Part shown: one piece after another, positions 34,676-47,996 of the stretch
How the letters are laid out: each line of letters opens with the position of its first letter
Position numbering within the stretch: position 1 is the stretch's first letter
Source: Methanolinea sp.
Lineage (GTDB): Archaea; Halobacteriota; Methanomicrobia; Methanomicrobiales; Methanospirillaceae
Assembly (NCBI GenBank): GCA_016699325.1
Contig: CP064971.1
Span: forward strand, 1,240,001-1,304,000
Direction of reading: 5' to 3'
Length of the DNA: 64,000 bases
The notes under the pieces: model-generated
What the model saw: only the letters and a program-made list of their open reading frames with translations
What the model was told of the DNA's origin: nothing
Database searches by the model: none
Made by a program: the position numbers and the translations under genes

Positions 34676-34953
34676 AAGGATAACCAGTGTTACCACAACG
34701 CATTCTGAGCCTGTCCAACCTGTAAATTCGCATAATAGACCTATCCTATCTCTCCACCATCAAGGGTCAGGAAGGTTTGCCGATATCCACTACCGCCTTC
34801 AGGCTCAACCTATAATGACCTGCGGAGTACTGTTGTCGTGCAAGATGATGGCACAGTAACCAGGATCAATCACCGGGTCACCGGTCGTGCCGACCCGCTC
34901 ACCCACCACCTATATAAGAAAAGCCTGCATACCTCACGTAAAAGGAGTGACGA
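34676..34953. other. Intergenic region with gdhA promoter
   Basis: No gene is seen in the first 230 bp. A TATA box tatataag at 34911-34918 and the Shine-Dalgarno AAAGGAGTGA just before ATG 34954 belong to gdhA. Confidence 0.6.
34911..34918 (+). promoter_or_regulatory. TATA box of gdhA
   Basis: tatataag is 36 bp upstream of the ATG. Transcription would start about 25 bp downstream, leaving a leader that carries the AAAGGAGTGA ribosome-binding site. Confidence 0.7.
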
Positions 34954-36201
34954 ATGACCGAAGGGAACCTTTTTGATATGGTAAAAAAGCACCTCAGCTC
35001 CTCCTCAGCCTGCCTTGCCATGGATGCTAATGCGGAGGCGATGCTGAAGATACCGCGAAGGGAAGTCCACGCCTCGATCCCGGTGAGAATGGATGATGGC
35101 AGCACGCGGGTGTTCCAGGGATTCCGTGTCCAGTACAACGATGCGCTCGGCCCAACAAAAGGAGGTATCCGGTTCCACCCCGACGAGACCATCGACACCA
35201 TACGTGGGCTTGCAGCCCTGATGACCTGGAAGTGCGCCCTCCACAACCTCCCCCTTGGCGGTGCCAAGGGAGGAGTCATCTGCAACCCAAAAGAGCTCTC
35301 GGTCCACGAGCTTGAGCGGCTCAGCCGCGGATACGTGCAGGAGATGTTTCCATTCCTGGGCCCCGATCGGGATATCCCTGCTCCCGACGTCTACACAAAT
35401 CCCACGGTCATGGCCTGGATGACGGACGAGTACTCGAAGATTGCAGGGAAGCCGGCATTTGGATCCTTCACTGGAAAGCCTGTTGCCCTGGGCGGGTCCG
35501 AGGGCAGGTCCGATGCCACCGCCAGGGGCGGGTGGTTCGTGGTCCGCGAGGCCGCAAAGGATCTGGGGATAGACATCGCCGGAGCTGGCGTAGCCGTGCA
35601 GGGGTTCGGGAACGTGGGCTCGTTTGGCGCACTCCTCGGCCAGGAGGTCTTCGGCGCAAAGATAGTGGCGGTGAGCGACAGCTGCGGGGGAGTATATAAT
35701 CCCAAGGGGCTCTCGATCAGGGATCTGATGGTCCACAAGGCTGCGACCGGGGCAGTGCAGCACTTTCCCGGAGCCAAGAACATCACAAACGAAGAGTTGC
35801 TCGAACTTCCGGTGGATATTCTCATCCTTGCGGCACTCGAGAATGTTATCAACCGCAGGAACGCTCCCAATATCCGTGCACGCATGGTAGCAGAGTTTGC
35901 AAACGATCCGGTAAACAATGAAGCTGACGAGATTCTCTTCGAGAGATCCATAACCGTGCTACCAGACTTCCTCACAAACGGGGGCGGAGTTATCGTATCG
36001 TACTTCGAGATGGTCCAGAACTTCTCCCTGGACCGGTGGGAAGAGGAAACGGTCCACAGGAAGCTTGAGAAAAAGATGGTCGATGCCTACCGCGCGGTCT
36101 ATGATCTTGCGGAAAAGAACAATACACCTTTGAGGGAGGCGGCATACTCAATCGCCATTGCGAGGGTTGTCGGGGCCATGAAGATGAGGGGCTGGATATG
36201 A
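34954..36201 (+). CDS. gdhA: Glutamate dehydrogenase (Glu/Leu/Phe/Val dehydrogenase family)
   Basis: The 415-residue enzyme interconverts glutamate and 2-oxoglutarate plus ammonia. Motifs are GPTKGGIRFHPDE (about 65), the catalytic lysine in LPLGGAKGGVICNP (about 97), DIPAPDVYTNPTVMAWM near 140, GSEGRSDATARGG near 178, and the nucleotide fold VAVQGFGNVGS near 212. Length is normal for archaeal hexameric GDH. It stands alone after moeA with its own promoter. The cofactor is not resolvable by eye. Confidence 0.95.
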   Translation: MTEGNLFDMVKKHLSSSSACLAMDANAEAMLKIPRREVHASIPVRMDDGSTRVFQGFRVQYNDALGPTKGGIRFHPDETIDTIRGLAALMTWKCALHNLPLGGAKGGVICNPKELSVHELERLSRGYVQEMFPFLGPDRDIPAPDVYTNPTVMAWMTDEYSKIAGKPAFGSFTGKPVALGGSEGRSDATARGGWFVVREAAKDLGIDIAGAGVAVQGFGNVGSFGALLGQEVFGAKIVAVSDSCGGVYNPKGLSIRDLMVHKAATGAVQHFPGAKNITNEELLELPVDILILAALENVINRRNAPNIRARMVAEFANDPVNNEADEILFERSITVLPDFLTNGGGVIVSYFEMVQNFSLDRWEEETVHRKLEKKMVDAYRAVYDLAEKNNTPLREAAYSIAIARVVGAMKMRGWI

Positions 36202-36392
36202 CAACCGGAGAAGCCGGCTCATCACCGGGATAATCCCCGGCAGGGGTTATCCCTGGTTAGCAACCCATTCGGGACCTGTCAGAAAAATATGGGGGCGGTA
36301 TTGACCCCGCGCTCCCGGGCCAGAAAGGCAGCTCCTGGAACGACCTGATGGCCTGGCCGAAGAAGCATCGGAAATCTAAGGTATTGCCTACT
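36202..36392. other. Short convergent intergenic region
   Basis: Nothing beyond two gene ends. GC-rich short repeats of ccccgg near 36230 could act in termination. Confidence 0.35.
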
Positions 36393-37619
36393 TCATGGGC
36401 GCATTTGGGAGGCGAAGCGCTGACCGTCCTGCCCGACTGATATCCGATACGGATCATTCCCCCCGCACTTTTTTGAACCATCCGGGGAAAATGCATCGAC
36501 AAGGTTCCGTGTTATCCGCGCCCCGAGCGACGGTGAGATGGACTCGAGCCAGAGATAAAACCCGACCCTGGCCGGCGTGAACCGCTCGAACTTGAAGTTA
36601 CCGTCGCCGTTCTGGACCATCTTGAGATATTCCTGCTTGCGCCTCGGGCGCAGGTACACGATTGCATCGTAACCTGGGAGATCGGTGGCAAGGATCGCCT
36701 TGGAGTACAGGTTCATAATCTCATAATACTTTATCTCCCGCCCCTGGAAAAGGAACCGGTGATCCCGGCACATCGAGCGGATTGCGGATGGATAGAGCCC
36801 GCCGTAGAGGATCTTCTTGACGAGCTGGCCGGTCCCGTTGGTGATATCCGGAAGTCCTCCATCGGGAGATGAGACCCGGTCAAACACCCGTGCCCGTTCT
36901 TCTTCGTGGTAAGTCTCGTAGCAGAATTCCTTGCGGAGCTGGATTTCGGGGGCAAGCACCAGTCTCTTGTGGGGCGGTTGGCGCTGGAACCTCACTTTCT
37001 GCCGATCCCGATGGAGGCAGGACTTGAGTTCCTCGCAGGATGAAGTCTGGATATATACCGTCTTTGGGGTCTTGAGGAGTCTTCTTCCCACCACGTAATT
37101 GGTCACGTCAAATGAGGAGACCAGAAGGAACGAGACATCCTCCTGGTCGAACAGGTATCCGAGCAGTCTACGCTTGTAGGCGATCTCCTTCTCGAATTCC
37201 TTCATATCCGATGCTGAGGTGACCACTTCGGCAAAGGCCACCTGGTCATGGCAATCGATGAACAGAAGGTCGAACTCGGCGAGATCCTGGCCATTTCCCC
37301 GGACCGTGATGTCTCCGCACCGGGAGTAGAAGAGCCCGTTTTGGCCAAGCCGGATCTTCTGGCGCGCCTGCCGGGGAACATCCATCCCCTTCAGTGCAAG
37401 CTGCCTTATCCCATCTGTTTCCGATGCCATCGAGCGGAACATCTCGTAGATGAGGGCCTCGTACCAGCGTCCTTCTGCGGTTCTCATCTTTTCGATCTCG
37501 GGAGAAAAGAGCCGGGACCGTTCGAGACCGGTCAGGTGCCTCGTGGCAGAGAGCGCCATGCGCTCATCAGGATGGAATGAAGAGAGATTCTTTTTCAGCC
37601 ACGAGGTAATATCTTCCAT
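36393..37619 (-). CDS. Conserved hypothetical protein, possible nuclease-like fold
   Basis: The 408-residue soluble protein has no membrane segments. The centre (about 110-190) reads DLAEFDLLFIDCHDQVAFAEVVTSASDM followed by helix KEFEKEIAYKRRLLGYLF (split here). An Asp followed 14 residues later by Glu-Val-Val resembles, but does not complete, the PD-(D/E)XK nuclease core: the usual Lys after Glu-X is Val. The rest is Arg/Lys-rich. An AT-rich promoter (aatttaataac on the minus strand) is just upstream. Function is unknown; no partner gene is near. Confidence 0.65.
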   Translation of the reverse strand: MEDITSWLKKNLSSFHPDERMALSATRHLTGLERSRLFSPEIEKMRTAEGRWYEALIYEMFRSMASETDGIRQLALKGMDVPRQARQKIRLGQNGLFYSRCGDITVRGNGQDLAEFDLLFIDCHDQVAFAEVVTSASDMKEFEKEIAYKRRLLGYLFDQEDVSFLLVSSFDVTNYVVGRRLLKTPKTVYIQTSSCEELKSCLHRDRQKVRFQRQPPHKRLVLAPEIQLRKEFCYETYHEEERARVFDRVSSPDGGLPDITNGTGQLVKKILYGGLYPSAIRSMCRDHRFLFQGREIKYYEIMNLYSKAILATDLPGYDAIVYLRPRRKQEYLKMVQNGDGNFKFERFTPARVGFYLWLESISPSLGARITRNLVDAFSPDGSKKCGGNDPYRISVGQDGQRFASQMRP

Positions 37620-37736
37620 GAATTATACCAGTGTTATTAAATTTTTTGGTTAAATAAGTACCTCTCCAGGGAAGTTCGAAGAAGGGAAAGGGGTCTTCTA
37701 CATCCGATCCGCGCTCCCGGTGAAAAAAAGAATCAT

Positions 37737-37757
37737 ATAAAAATATATTTATATAGT
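37737..37757 (+). promoter_or_regulatory. Promoter of tRNA-Lys and possibly the rpo operon
   Basis: A run including tatatttatata at 37744-37755 lies about 45 bp upstream of the tRNA. On the other strand the same AT-rich region faces the 36393-37619 gene. Confidence 0.55.
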
Positions 37758-37796
37758 TTTCTCGCATTGTAATAATGCTGTACAGTGCGCCAGGGT

Positions 37797-37870
37797 GGGC
37801 TTGTAGCTCAGTTAGGTAGAGCGCCTGGCTTTTAACCAGGTGGCCGGGGGTTCAAATCCCTCCAGGCCCG
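37797..37870 (+). tRNA. tRNA-Lys (TTT)
   Basis: A 74-nt cloverleaf has acceptor GGGCTTG paired with CAGGCCC and discriminator G. The D arm is GCTC...GAGC, the anticodon stem CCTGG/CCAGG with loop CTTTTAA (anticodon TTT), and the T arm GGGGG-TTCAAAT-CCCTC. CCA is not encoded. It lies 92 bp upstream of rpoH and may be on the same transcript. Confidence 0.96.
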
Positions 37871-37962
37871 CTGCCGCGGTGCCAGTGACTTTTCGCGGTG
37901 AGGAATCTGAAAACGGTGAGGTATCAAAAAAGTATGAATTCTCTTATGAAGGGGGGATGTGT

Positions 37963-38214
37963 ATGAGCACCAGATTGGATGTACTGGCCCACACCATGGT
38001 GCCCGATCACCAGATCATGAATGAGGAAGAGGTAGCCGGGTTACTCTCTCTCTACAATATCACAAACGAGCAATTGCCAAAAATGTATCATGATGATCCC
38101 GCGGTCAGGGCCATTGGGGCAAAACCGGGAGACGTCGTGCGCATCATCCGTAAAAGCCAGACGGCCGGAAGAGCAGAATCCTTCCGCCTGGTTGTCAGGC
38201 GGCCGAAAAAGTAA
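37963..38214 (+). CDS. rpoH: RNA polymerase subunit H
   Basis: The 83-residue subunit (eukaryotic Rpb5 C-terminal equivalent) reads [19 protein letters not shown], then [28 protein letters not shown], and ends [10 protein letters not shown]. This is the assembly-and-jaw subunit. ATG 37963 follows AAGGGGGGATG at good spacing. The longer open frame upstream overlaps tRNA-Lys and is ignored. It is the first gene of the RNA polymerase operon. Confidence 0.96.
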   Translation: MSTRLDVLAHTMVPDHQIMNEEEVAGLLSLYNITNEQLPKMYHDDPAVRAIGAKPGDVVRIIRKSQTAGRAESFRLVVRRPKK

Positions 38215-38217
38215 GGC

Positions 38218-38231
38218 GGAGGCTGATCATT
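38218..38231 (+). promoter_or_regulatory. Strong Shine-Dalgarno followed by an ATT codon
   Basis: GGAGG (38218-38222) plus CTGATC is followed by ATT at 38229, where rpoB'' protein homology begins. No ATG, GTG or TTG occurs in this frame between the rpoH stop and GTG 38337. Confidence 0.65.
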
Positions 38232-39791
38232 CTGATAGACAGGAGCGTATTATCCAGGGCATATTTTTCCCGTGAGCATGTTGCGCGCCACCAACTTGAC
38301 TCATACAACAATTTTATCAAAACCAATCTCCAGAAAGTGGTCAACGAGCAGCGGATCATCGAGACCGACATCGAGATCCGGGGAAAGAGCACCGAACCGG
38401 TCTGGGTCGAGCTTGGAAAGATCGAGGTCAAGAAACCCCTGGTGCGGGAGGCTGACGGGTCCCAGGGGGATCTTTTCCCGAGCGAGGCACGTCTTCGCAA
38501 CCTTACCTACGCGGCGCCCATCATGCTTGAGCTGACTCTAGTCCACGGTGAAGACCGGCAGGAACCGGTGGTCACCACTATCGGGCAGCTTCCCATCATG
38601 GTCGGCTCGGTATCCTGCAACCTCTCCGGGATGAACGACCAGGAACGCATCGCCCATGGCGAAGACCCGTTTGATCCCGGCGGCTATTTTATCGTGAACG
38701 GAACGGAGCGAGTCTTGATGACCCTCGAGGATCTTGCCTCGAACAAGATCATGACCGAGTATACCGAGCGCTACAACGAGCGCATCTATGTGGCTAAGGT
38801 CTTCTCCCAGTTCCGTGGATACCGTGCGCTCGTGGTTGTCGAGCGGAACCGTAAGAACCTGCTCGAGGTATCATTTCCGTCGGTTGCCGGACACCTCCGT
38901 TTCGTCGATCTGATGCGGGCTCTCGGGATGGTAAGCGACCGGGAGATCGTCAACGGTGTATCAACTGATGAGGATATCCTCACCTTCATGATGCAGAACC
39001 TTGAAGAGAGCGAGTGCAACGATGTCGAGAGCGGCATCATGTATGTCGGCAAGAAGCTTGCCCCAAACCAGACCCGTGACTACCAGCGGAAGCGGGCGGA
39101 GTTCGTGCTGGACAACTACCTGCTGCCGCACCTAAACTACCTTATGCCGGTCACCCTCAAGGAAGGGGACGAAGGTTACCAGGACGCGGTCGATGAGGTT
39201 CGCCTGGCCAAGGCCCACTTCCTTGGCAGGATGGCCGAAGCCTGTTTCGACCTGGTTCTGAACAAGCGCCGTATCGATGACAAGGACCACTATTCGAACA
39301 AGCGGCTGAAACTTGCCGGAGACCTCATGGAAGATCTCTTCCGGATCTCCCTGAACCGGCTGACCCGCGATATCAAGTACCAGCTGGAGCGGGCGAGCAT
39401 GCGCCACCGTGACCTTTCCATTGGAACCGCGGTTCGTGCCGACGTGCTGACCGAGCGACTCCTGCATCCGCTGGCAACCGGGAACTGGGTCGGAGGCAGG
39501 ACTGGTGTCTCCCAGCTGCTCGACCGCATCGATCACATGAGCGTTCTCTCCCACCTCAGGAGAGTGATCTCCCCGCTCTCCCGGTCGCAGCCGCACTTCG
39601 AGGCTCGCGATCTGCACCCCACCCAGTGGGGCCGTATCTGCCCGAGCGAGACCCCTGAAGGGCCGAATTGCGGGCTGGTCAAGAACTTTGCTCAGATGGT
39701 CGAGATCAGCAGGGGTGTCCCCGACGACGACGAAGTGGTACGGATGCTCTATAACCTAGGGGTCGAACACATCAGGGGTGAGGCCCGATGA
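38229..39791 (+). CDS. rpoB2: RNA polymerase subunit B'' (beta N-terminal part)
   Basis: The protein is about 520 residues if started at ATT 38229. The frame from there reads [19 protein letters not shown], then [18 protein letters not shown], and continues into the B'' core ([16 protein letters not shown] loop, [17 protein letters not shown] near 150, [21 protein letters not shown] near the end). These first 36 residues look conserved but have no standard start codon; annotating from GTG 38337 would cut them off. CTG 38232 and ATA 38235 are other possibilities. It overlaps rpoB' by ATGA at 39788. Confidence 0.93.
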   Translation: MLIDRSVLSRAYFSREHVARHQLDSYNNFIKTNLQKVVNEQRIIETDIEIRGKSTEPVWVELGKIEVKKPLVREADGSQGDLFPSEARLRNLTYAAPIMLELTLVHGEDRQEPVVTTIGQLPIMVGSVSCNLSGMNDQERIAHGEDPFDPGGYFIVNGTERVLMTLEDLASNKIMTEYTERYNERIYVAKVFSQFRGYRALVVVERNRKNLLEVSFPSVAGHLRFVDLMRALGMVSDREIVNGVSTDEDILTFMMQNLEESECNDVESGIMYVGKKLAPNQTRDYQRKRAEFVLDNYLLPHLNYLMPVTLKEGDEGYQDAVDEVRLAKAHFLGRMAEACFDLVLNKRRIDDKDHYSNKRLKLAGDLMEDLFRISLNRLTRDIKYQLERASMRHRDLSIGTAVRADVLTERLLHPLATGNWVGGRTGVSQLLDRIDHMSVLSHLRRVISPLSRSQPHFEARDLHPTQWGRICPSETPEGPNCGLVKNFAQMVEISRGVPDDDEVVRMLYNLGVEHIRGEAR

Positions 39792-41602
39792 AGAAGGCAC
39801 GGGTCTTTGTCGATGGAGCCCTGATAGGGCTTGTTGACAATCCACAGGAATTTGTCGGTCAACTCCGGAACATGCGCCGCCAGGGGGCGCTCTCCATTGA
39901 GGTGAACGTCTCCTATAAGGAATTCAATAACGACGTGATCATCCATACTGATCGCGGCAGGGCCCGGAGACCGCTCATCGTCCTGCAGAACGGCAAGCCG
40001 TTGATAACTCCCGAGGAGATTGAAAAACTGGAGAAAAAGGAGATCGATTTCGACTATTTCATCCGCAAGGGCATGATTGAATTCGTTGATGCCGAAGAGG
40101 AGGAGGATCTGTACATCGCTATCAATACCGGAGACATCACCCCAAGCCATACCCACCTGGAAATCGATTCCTCCCTGATACTCGGCATCGGTGCCGCTCA
40201 CGTTCCGTTCCCTGAGCATAATGCAAGCCCCCGTGTTACCATGGGAGCCGGGATGGTCAAGCAGGCACTTGGGTTTGGGACCGCGAACATGAAACTCCGT
40301 CCTGATACCCGTGCGCACCTGCTCCACTACATTCAGCGCCCCATCGTCCATACTCAGACTTCGGACCTAATCGGGTCGGATGACCGACCCGCCGGCCAGA
40401 ACTTCGTGGTGGCAATCCTCTCCTTTGAAGGCTACAATATCGAAGACGCTCTGATTTTTAACGGGGCATCGATCGACCGTGGTCTCGGCCGTTCCCACTT
40501 TTTCAGGACCTACGAGGGCGAGGAACGCCGGTATCCCGGCGGCCAGGTCGACCGGATCGAGATACCGGACGAAGAAGTGACCGGAGCCCACGGCGCCGAG
40601 AGCTACAAGAACCTCGATGATGATGGAATTATCAACCCGGAGACGGTAGTCAATGAAAAGGATGTCCTGATCGGCAAGACGTCGCCCCCGCGGTTCCTCG
40701 AAGAGCCTACCAGCGACCTCATCACGGTGGAGAAGCGACGCGACACTTCAGTGACCATGCGGAGCAACGAGCGGGGTATCGTAGACACGGTCATCATCAC
40801 CGAAGGTGAGAACAGCTCCCGCCTGGTCAAGGTCCGGACCCGCGACCTCAGGGTACCGGAGGTGGGAGACAAGTTCGCGTCCCGCCATGGGCAGAAGGGA
40901 GTCATCGGTCTCATTGCAGCCCAGGAAGACATGCCGTTCACGGAATCGGGAGTGACACCCGACCTGGTGATCAACCCCCATGCCATACCAAGCCGGATGA
41001 CCATCGGCCACATGCTCGAGATGATCGGCGGCAAGGTCGGGTCGCTGGAAGGCCACCGGATCAATGCCACCGCGTTCTCGGGTGCCCAGGAAGCGAACTT
41101 CAGGAACTCGCTCAAGGAGCTTGGATTCTCCCACACCGGCCGCGAAGTGATGTATGACGGGATAACAGGGAAACGGTTCGCCGCTGACATCTACATCGGA
41201 GTCATCTATTACCAGAAGCTCTACCACATGGTCTCGAGCAAGATGCATGCCCGTTCGCGTGGCCCGGTGCAGGTCCTGACCCGCCAGCCAACCGAGGGCA
41301 GGGCACGGGAAGGAGGGCTCAGGTTCGGCGAGATGGAACGTGACGTAATGATCGGCCATGGTGCGGCCATGGCCCTCAAGGAACGACTTCTCGATGAATC
41401 GGACAAAGTCCAGGAATACGTCTGTGCGCGGTGTGGTATGGTTGCCATGCTTGACCGGAAAGCAAACAGTACCCGTTGCCTGTCCTGCGGAAGCGAAACC
41501 GATATCTACCCTGTCGAGATGTCTTATGCCTTCAAGCTCCTCCTCGACGAGATGAAGAGTATGGGGATCGCGCCGAGGATGAAACTCGAGGACGTGGTTT
41601 AG
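39788..41602 (+). CDS. rpoB1: RNA polymerase subunit B' (beta C-terminal part)
   Basis: The 604-residue subunit carries the hybrid-binding and wall domains: [21 protein letters not shown] near 220, [16 protein letters not shown] near 362, and [18 protein letters not shown] near 510. A C-terminal zinc ribbon CARCGMV...CLSCG follows. It forms the catalytic cleft with A'. The start is coupled to rpoB'' through ATGA. The split of the beta subunit into B'' and B' is typical of methanogens. Confidence 0.97.
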   Translation: MKKARVFVDGALIGLVDNPQEFVGQLRNMRRQGALSIEVNVSYKEFNNDVIIHTDRGRARRPLIVLQNGKPLITPEEIEKLEKKEIDFDYFIRKGMIEFVDAEEEEDLYIAINTGDITPSHTHLEIDSSLILGIGAAHVPFPEHNASPRVTMGAGMVKQALGFGTANMKLRPDTRAHLLHYIQRPIVHTQTSDLIGSDDRPAGQNFVVAILSFEGYNIEDALIFNGASIDRGLGRSHFFRTYEGEERRYPGGQVDRIEIPDEEVTGAHGAESYKNLDDDGIINPETVVNEKDVLIGKTSPPRFLEEPTSDLITVEKRRDTSVTMRSNERGIVDTVIITEGENSSRLVKVRTRDLRVPEVGDKFASRHGQKGVIGLIAAQEDMPFTESGVTPDLVINPHAIPSRMTIGHMLEMIGGKVGSLEGHRINATAFSGAQEANFRNSLKELGFSHTGREVMYDGITGKRFAADIYIGVIYYQKLYHMVSSKMHARSRGPVQVLTRQPTEGRAREGGLRFGEMERDVMIGHGAAMALKERLLDESDKVQEYVCARCGMVAMLDRKANSTRCLSCGSETDIYPVEMSYAFKLLLDEMKSMGIAPRMKLEDVV

Positions 41603-41618
41603 GAGGGAGACAAGCACT

Positions 41619-45435
<3,817 letters not shown>

Positions 45436-45436
<1 letters not shown>

Positions 45437-45726
45437 TGGATTTTAACGTATCTTTGAGAAGGGCTATAAAGACCGGTAAGGTCATTCTTGGCCAGAACCA
45501 AACCGAACAATGCATCAATGAGGGCAAGGCACAGATGATTGTCGTGGCCAATAATTGCCCGGAAAAATTCCGAGAATCGCTCTTTGCACAGAACGACCTC
45601 TTTGTTTATACCTTTGAGGGTTCCGGAGTCCAGCTCGGGAAGGCTTGCGGAAAACCGTTCATGGTGAGCGCACTTGCAGTCGTGAGCCCCGGAGAATCCG
45701 ACATTCTGTCCTTAAAGAGGGTGTGA
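45436..45726 (+). CDS. rpl30e: Ribosomal protein L30e
   Basis: The 96-residue L7Ae/L30e-family RNA-binding protein has RRAIKTGKVILGQNQTEQCI, then KAQMIVVANNCPEKFRES and GVQLGKACGKPFMVSALAVV. It binds kink-turns in rRNA. Its place between rpoA'' and nusA-like is the standard archaeal order. Confidence 0.96.
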
Positions 45727-45731
45727 ACGCC

Positions 45732-46178
45732 ATGTCAGAGTTCGTTCTGACTGAGGACTGCATGAACCTCATCTCGCAGTTCGAGCGGCTTACCGGGGCG
45801 GGGAGCAGGGATTGTATCATCGATGATCGGAACAACAGGCTCATCTTCGTGGTGAATCCCGGTGAGATGGGCCTTGCCATAGGGAAGAAGGGAGCTTCCA
45901 TCAAGAAGGCCATGGAAGTCATGAGCAAAAAGATTGAAGTGGTCGAATATTCCACCAGTCCCGAGCAGTTCCTGAAGAACTGTTTCCTCCCTGCCCAGGT
46001 GACAGCCATCGAGTTCGATGAGAGCGATGACGGCCGGGTTGCTCATATCGAAGTCAGGCCTGAGGACCGGGGGATCGCGATAGGAAAGGAAGGCAAGAAT
46101 ATCTTTAAGGCCAAGAAACTGGCGCTCCGCCAGCACAACATCGCAGACGTGACGCTCGCCACCGATGAGGCGGCGTGA
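45732..46178 (+). CDS. nusA: NusA-like KH-domain transcription protein
   Basis: The 148-residue protein has two KH domains, each with a GxxG-type loop: LAIGKKGASIKKAME near 54 and IAIGKEGKNIFKAKKLALRQH near 116. Archaeal NusA homologs lack the bacterial N-terminal and S1 domains. ATG 45732 is chosen by homology. It is the last gene of the operon here; rps12 and later genes, which follow in many archaea, are absent. A T8 run begins three bases after the stop. Confidence 0.93.
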   Translation: MSEFVLTEDCMNLISQFERLTGAGSRDCIIDDRNNRLIFVVNPGEMGLAIGKKGASIKKAMEVMSKKIEVVEYSTSPEQFLKNCFLPAQVTAIEFDESDDGRVAHIEVRPEDRGIAIGKEGKNIFKAKKLALRQHNIADVTLATDEAA

Positions 46179-46180
46179 AC

Positions 46181-46188
46181 TTTTTTTT
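46181..46188 (+). terminator. Archaeal T-run terminator after nusA
   Basis: Eight consecutive T residues begin three bases after the nusA stop. Such oligo-T stretches terminate archaeal transcription without a hairpin. It fits the end of the RNA polymerase operon. Confidence 0.6.
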
Positions 46189-46266
46189 GTAACTGTCCAG
46201 GCTCAACCGCAAGATCCTAGTACAATGACGTCATAATCACAATTAGTGACGGAAACCCGGCAGAAT

Positions 46267-46340
46267 CCTAACTTCGTTACTTTTTTCGTCGTTCTATAAA
46301 ATTAGGCGACTTAATCCAATTCGCCAGAAGCAATTTTACC
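46267..46340 (-). mobile_element. Solo right-end relic of the 3-kb IS family
   Basis: The sequence ctaacttcg...acttttt...ataaaatta...cgacttaa.ccaattcgccagaagcaatttt parallels the reverse complement of 4555-4619 along its full length with small gaps. It stops at about 46340, exactly where a serpin fragment begins. No transposase sequence remains. Confidence 0.75.
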
Positions 46341-46344
46341 GCTA

Positions 46345-46470
46345 GCCTATCATATGGGCTATGAGCCGATTCCTGTATTCCGGGCCGATCATCCTTTTTT
46401 ATTCTTCATCCAGGACAGTGATACCGGGAATATCCTCTTCATGGGACGGGTGGTGAACCCAAACGGCTGA
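46345..46470 (+). pseudogene. Serpin C-terminal fragment
   Basis: The frame ending at TGA 46468 reads [20 protein letters not shown] then [12 protein letters not shown]. This fits the serpin signature near the C-terminus (F-x-x-D-H-P-F-x-F-F-I, then G-x-x-L-F-M-G-R-V-x-x-P). About 38 residues remain of a protein of about 400. The 5' side is cut by the IS end at about 46340. The reactive-centre loop is largely lost. Serpins are rare but known in some methanogens. Confidence 0.8.
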
Positions 46471-47487
46471 ATCCCTCCCGGGCGGTGATGAGACCCATTC
46501 AGGCATGAGCCGCCAATCTCATTGCCTGTTCACTTCTCTTCAGCCTCCGGCAAACAGATCAAAACTCGCCAGAAAACTATTTTGCCTTATTGTCAACAAA
46601 ATCGGGACCGCAGTGGCTATGTCCCCCCGGAATTCTCTGTAGCGCTGATCCATCAATGGGCACCTAGCTCCCTGTTCAAGTAAAAAAGTCTCATGCGTAT
46701 CTATTCGGCACTCAAGATTAATAGAAAAATATTTAAGCCTTAAGATAAAGTCAATTCTGACCATCAATCAAGGTGGCTCCATGAAATGGGAATTAGCGGT
46801 ATCACGAACCCCTCATGCGACAAAACCTTAACCATTTTTTCCCATTTCATGTAATCTGATTTCATTTCCGGGAACAGTATTCATAGAGAAATTCAATATT
46901 CTGCCCGTTGCCATGCCTGCCCTGATGCAAACGGCCTCATGGGGGTCCTATCTGAACGATCCACCTCTTTTTTTTTATTCAATTCAAGCCCTTGATGGGC
47001 GCCTGGGGAGCATGGAACTTGATGAACATCTCCCCGGTTTACGGCATATGAGAGTAATACTGGAAGCGGGGTTTCCTTGTTTGCGACCGAACCGGACAGG
47101 GAATTCCCTTCAGGCAAGGATTTGTATCAAAGCCCGGGGAGAGTGTTGGAGTATCTCCTTGCTGCCGCTAGCTAATGAACATCATGAGGATGGACGCTGT
47201 TTGGGGTAACTTGCCCACCCAGCAGAACGTGGCACCGTTCTGTTGTTGTCGCGCCCGCGTGTTTACCATACCCTTTAACCGGCAATCCCAGGGCTGCGCG
47301 ATGGTGCACATCGTTTCTTCACACATACTTCCTGTATCATATTCGTACCGTTACCGCGAAAAAAAGCGGGATTGGACATCCAGGGACTTAATCCCTTTCA
47401 AGGAGATCTAACCCAATTCCCCCAACACACAACAGGGAACCACCGAAAGAATAAATGACAATCGAAAAAACAGCGAGGAGATTTTCA
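46471..47487. other. Gene-poor, decayed stretch
   Basis: No gene is supported over about 1 kb. Open frames are short and shift often. A 12-bp perfect inverted repeat (catgaaatggga) sits at 46780-46791 and 46840-46851. A minus-strand TATA-like ttaaatatttttc is near 46725. The 46900-47170 part has gene-like codons in shifting frames, possibly a decayed gene, not identified. Confidence 0.5.
46780..46851. repeat. 12-bp perfect inverted repeat with 48-bp spacer
   Basis: catgaaatggga (46780-46791) and tcccatttcatg (46840-46851) are exact reverse complements. The right arm is preceded by a T6 run. It could be hairpin RNA or a small mobile element end. Confidence 0.8.
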
Positions 47488-47652
47488 TTACGGTTTTATC
47501 GCTGCCTTCACCTTGGCAAGGATGTCCGCTGGAATGGGATCCATATTATGGACGGTTTTTGCATGTTCGGCAATCTTTTTCATCAGTTCGGCTTCGGTTG
47601 GAGCAGAGGTCTCGAACGAACAGTTCTTGGCAATACATTTAAACGATGGCAT
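47488..47652 (-). CDS. DUF1059 small protein
   Basis: The 54-residue protein reads MPSFKCIAKNCSFETSAPTE then AELMKKIAEHAKTVHNMD and ends KVKAAIKP. This fits DUF1059: a Cys pair (K-C, N-C-x-F), a Thr-Glu-x-E-L helix, and H-A-x-x-x-H. The Cys2-His2-like pattern suggests zinc binding. GGTG lies 6 bp upstream of the ATG, and a TATA-like ctataagtag lies about 35 bp upstream. The protein is complete. Confidence 0.85.
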   Translation of the reverse strand: MPSFKCIAKNCSFETSAPTEAELMKKIAEHAKTVHNMDPIPADILAKVKAAIKP

Positions 47653-47761
47653 TGAAGCACCAGCTGGAAATGATCCTGAAACTACTTATAGCTTCTTTTC
47701 TACCCCGGTCCCGCAATCCAGGCGACCCGGCCTGAGAAATGAATGAAAAAGGGAAGGTATC

Positions 47762-47968
47762 TCACGCCGATCGTGCTGCGAGATACACATCCTCTTCCTT
47801 GAGTGTTTTTCGTCCTGCGTGCATGGCGAGCTTTGTTGCCTCCCTCGTGAGATGGGCAATATAGTTTTCTGCCTCTTTCAGCAAAGCTTCGGCTCCATCA
47901 TGGCCAACCCGCTCCGCTCCACTCTTCTTTGCAATTCGTACAACTGCAGCAATAGGTAAGTCTGCCAC
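47762..47968 (-). CDS. Archaeal histone
   Basis: The 68-residue protein is a single histone fold: LPIAAVVRIAKKSGAERVGHDGAE then ALLKEAENYIAHLTREATKLAM and a KTLKEEDVYLAARSA end. It matches HMf-type histones, which form tetramers that wrap DNA. The start is GTG, preceded by GAGGTAATCAA. TATA-like elements are just upstream (47997-48010). Confidence 0.96.
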   Translation of the reverse strand: MADLPIAAVVRIAKKSGAERVGHDGAEALLKEAENYIAHLTREATKLAMHAGRKTLKEEDVYLAARSA

Positions 47969-47996
47969 CTTGATTACCTCATTATATATCGAAGAG

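Noticed and set aside
37840..37962. Upstream extension of rpoH
   Set aside because: It begins inside tRNA-Lys; the family start with a good ribosome-binding site is 37963.
46540..46767. A 75-codon minus-strand frame
   Set aside because: A TATA-like sequence lies inside it and the product matches nothing; probably chance.
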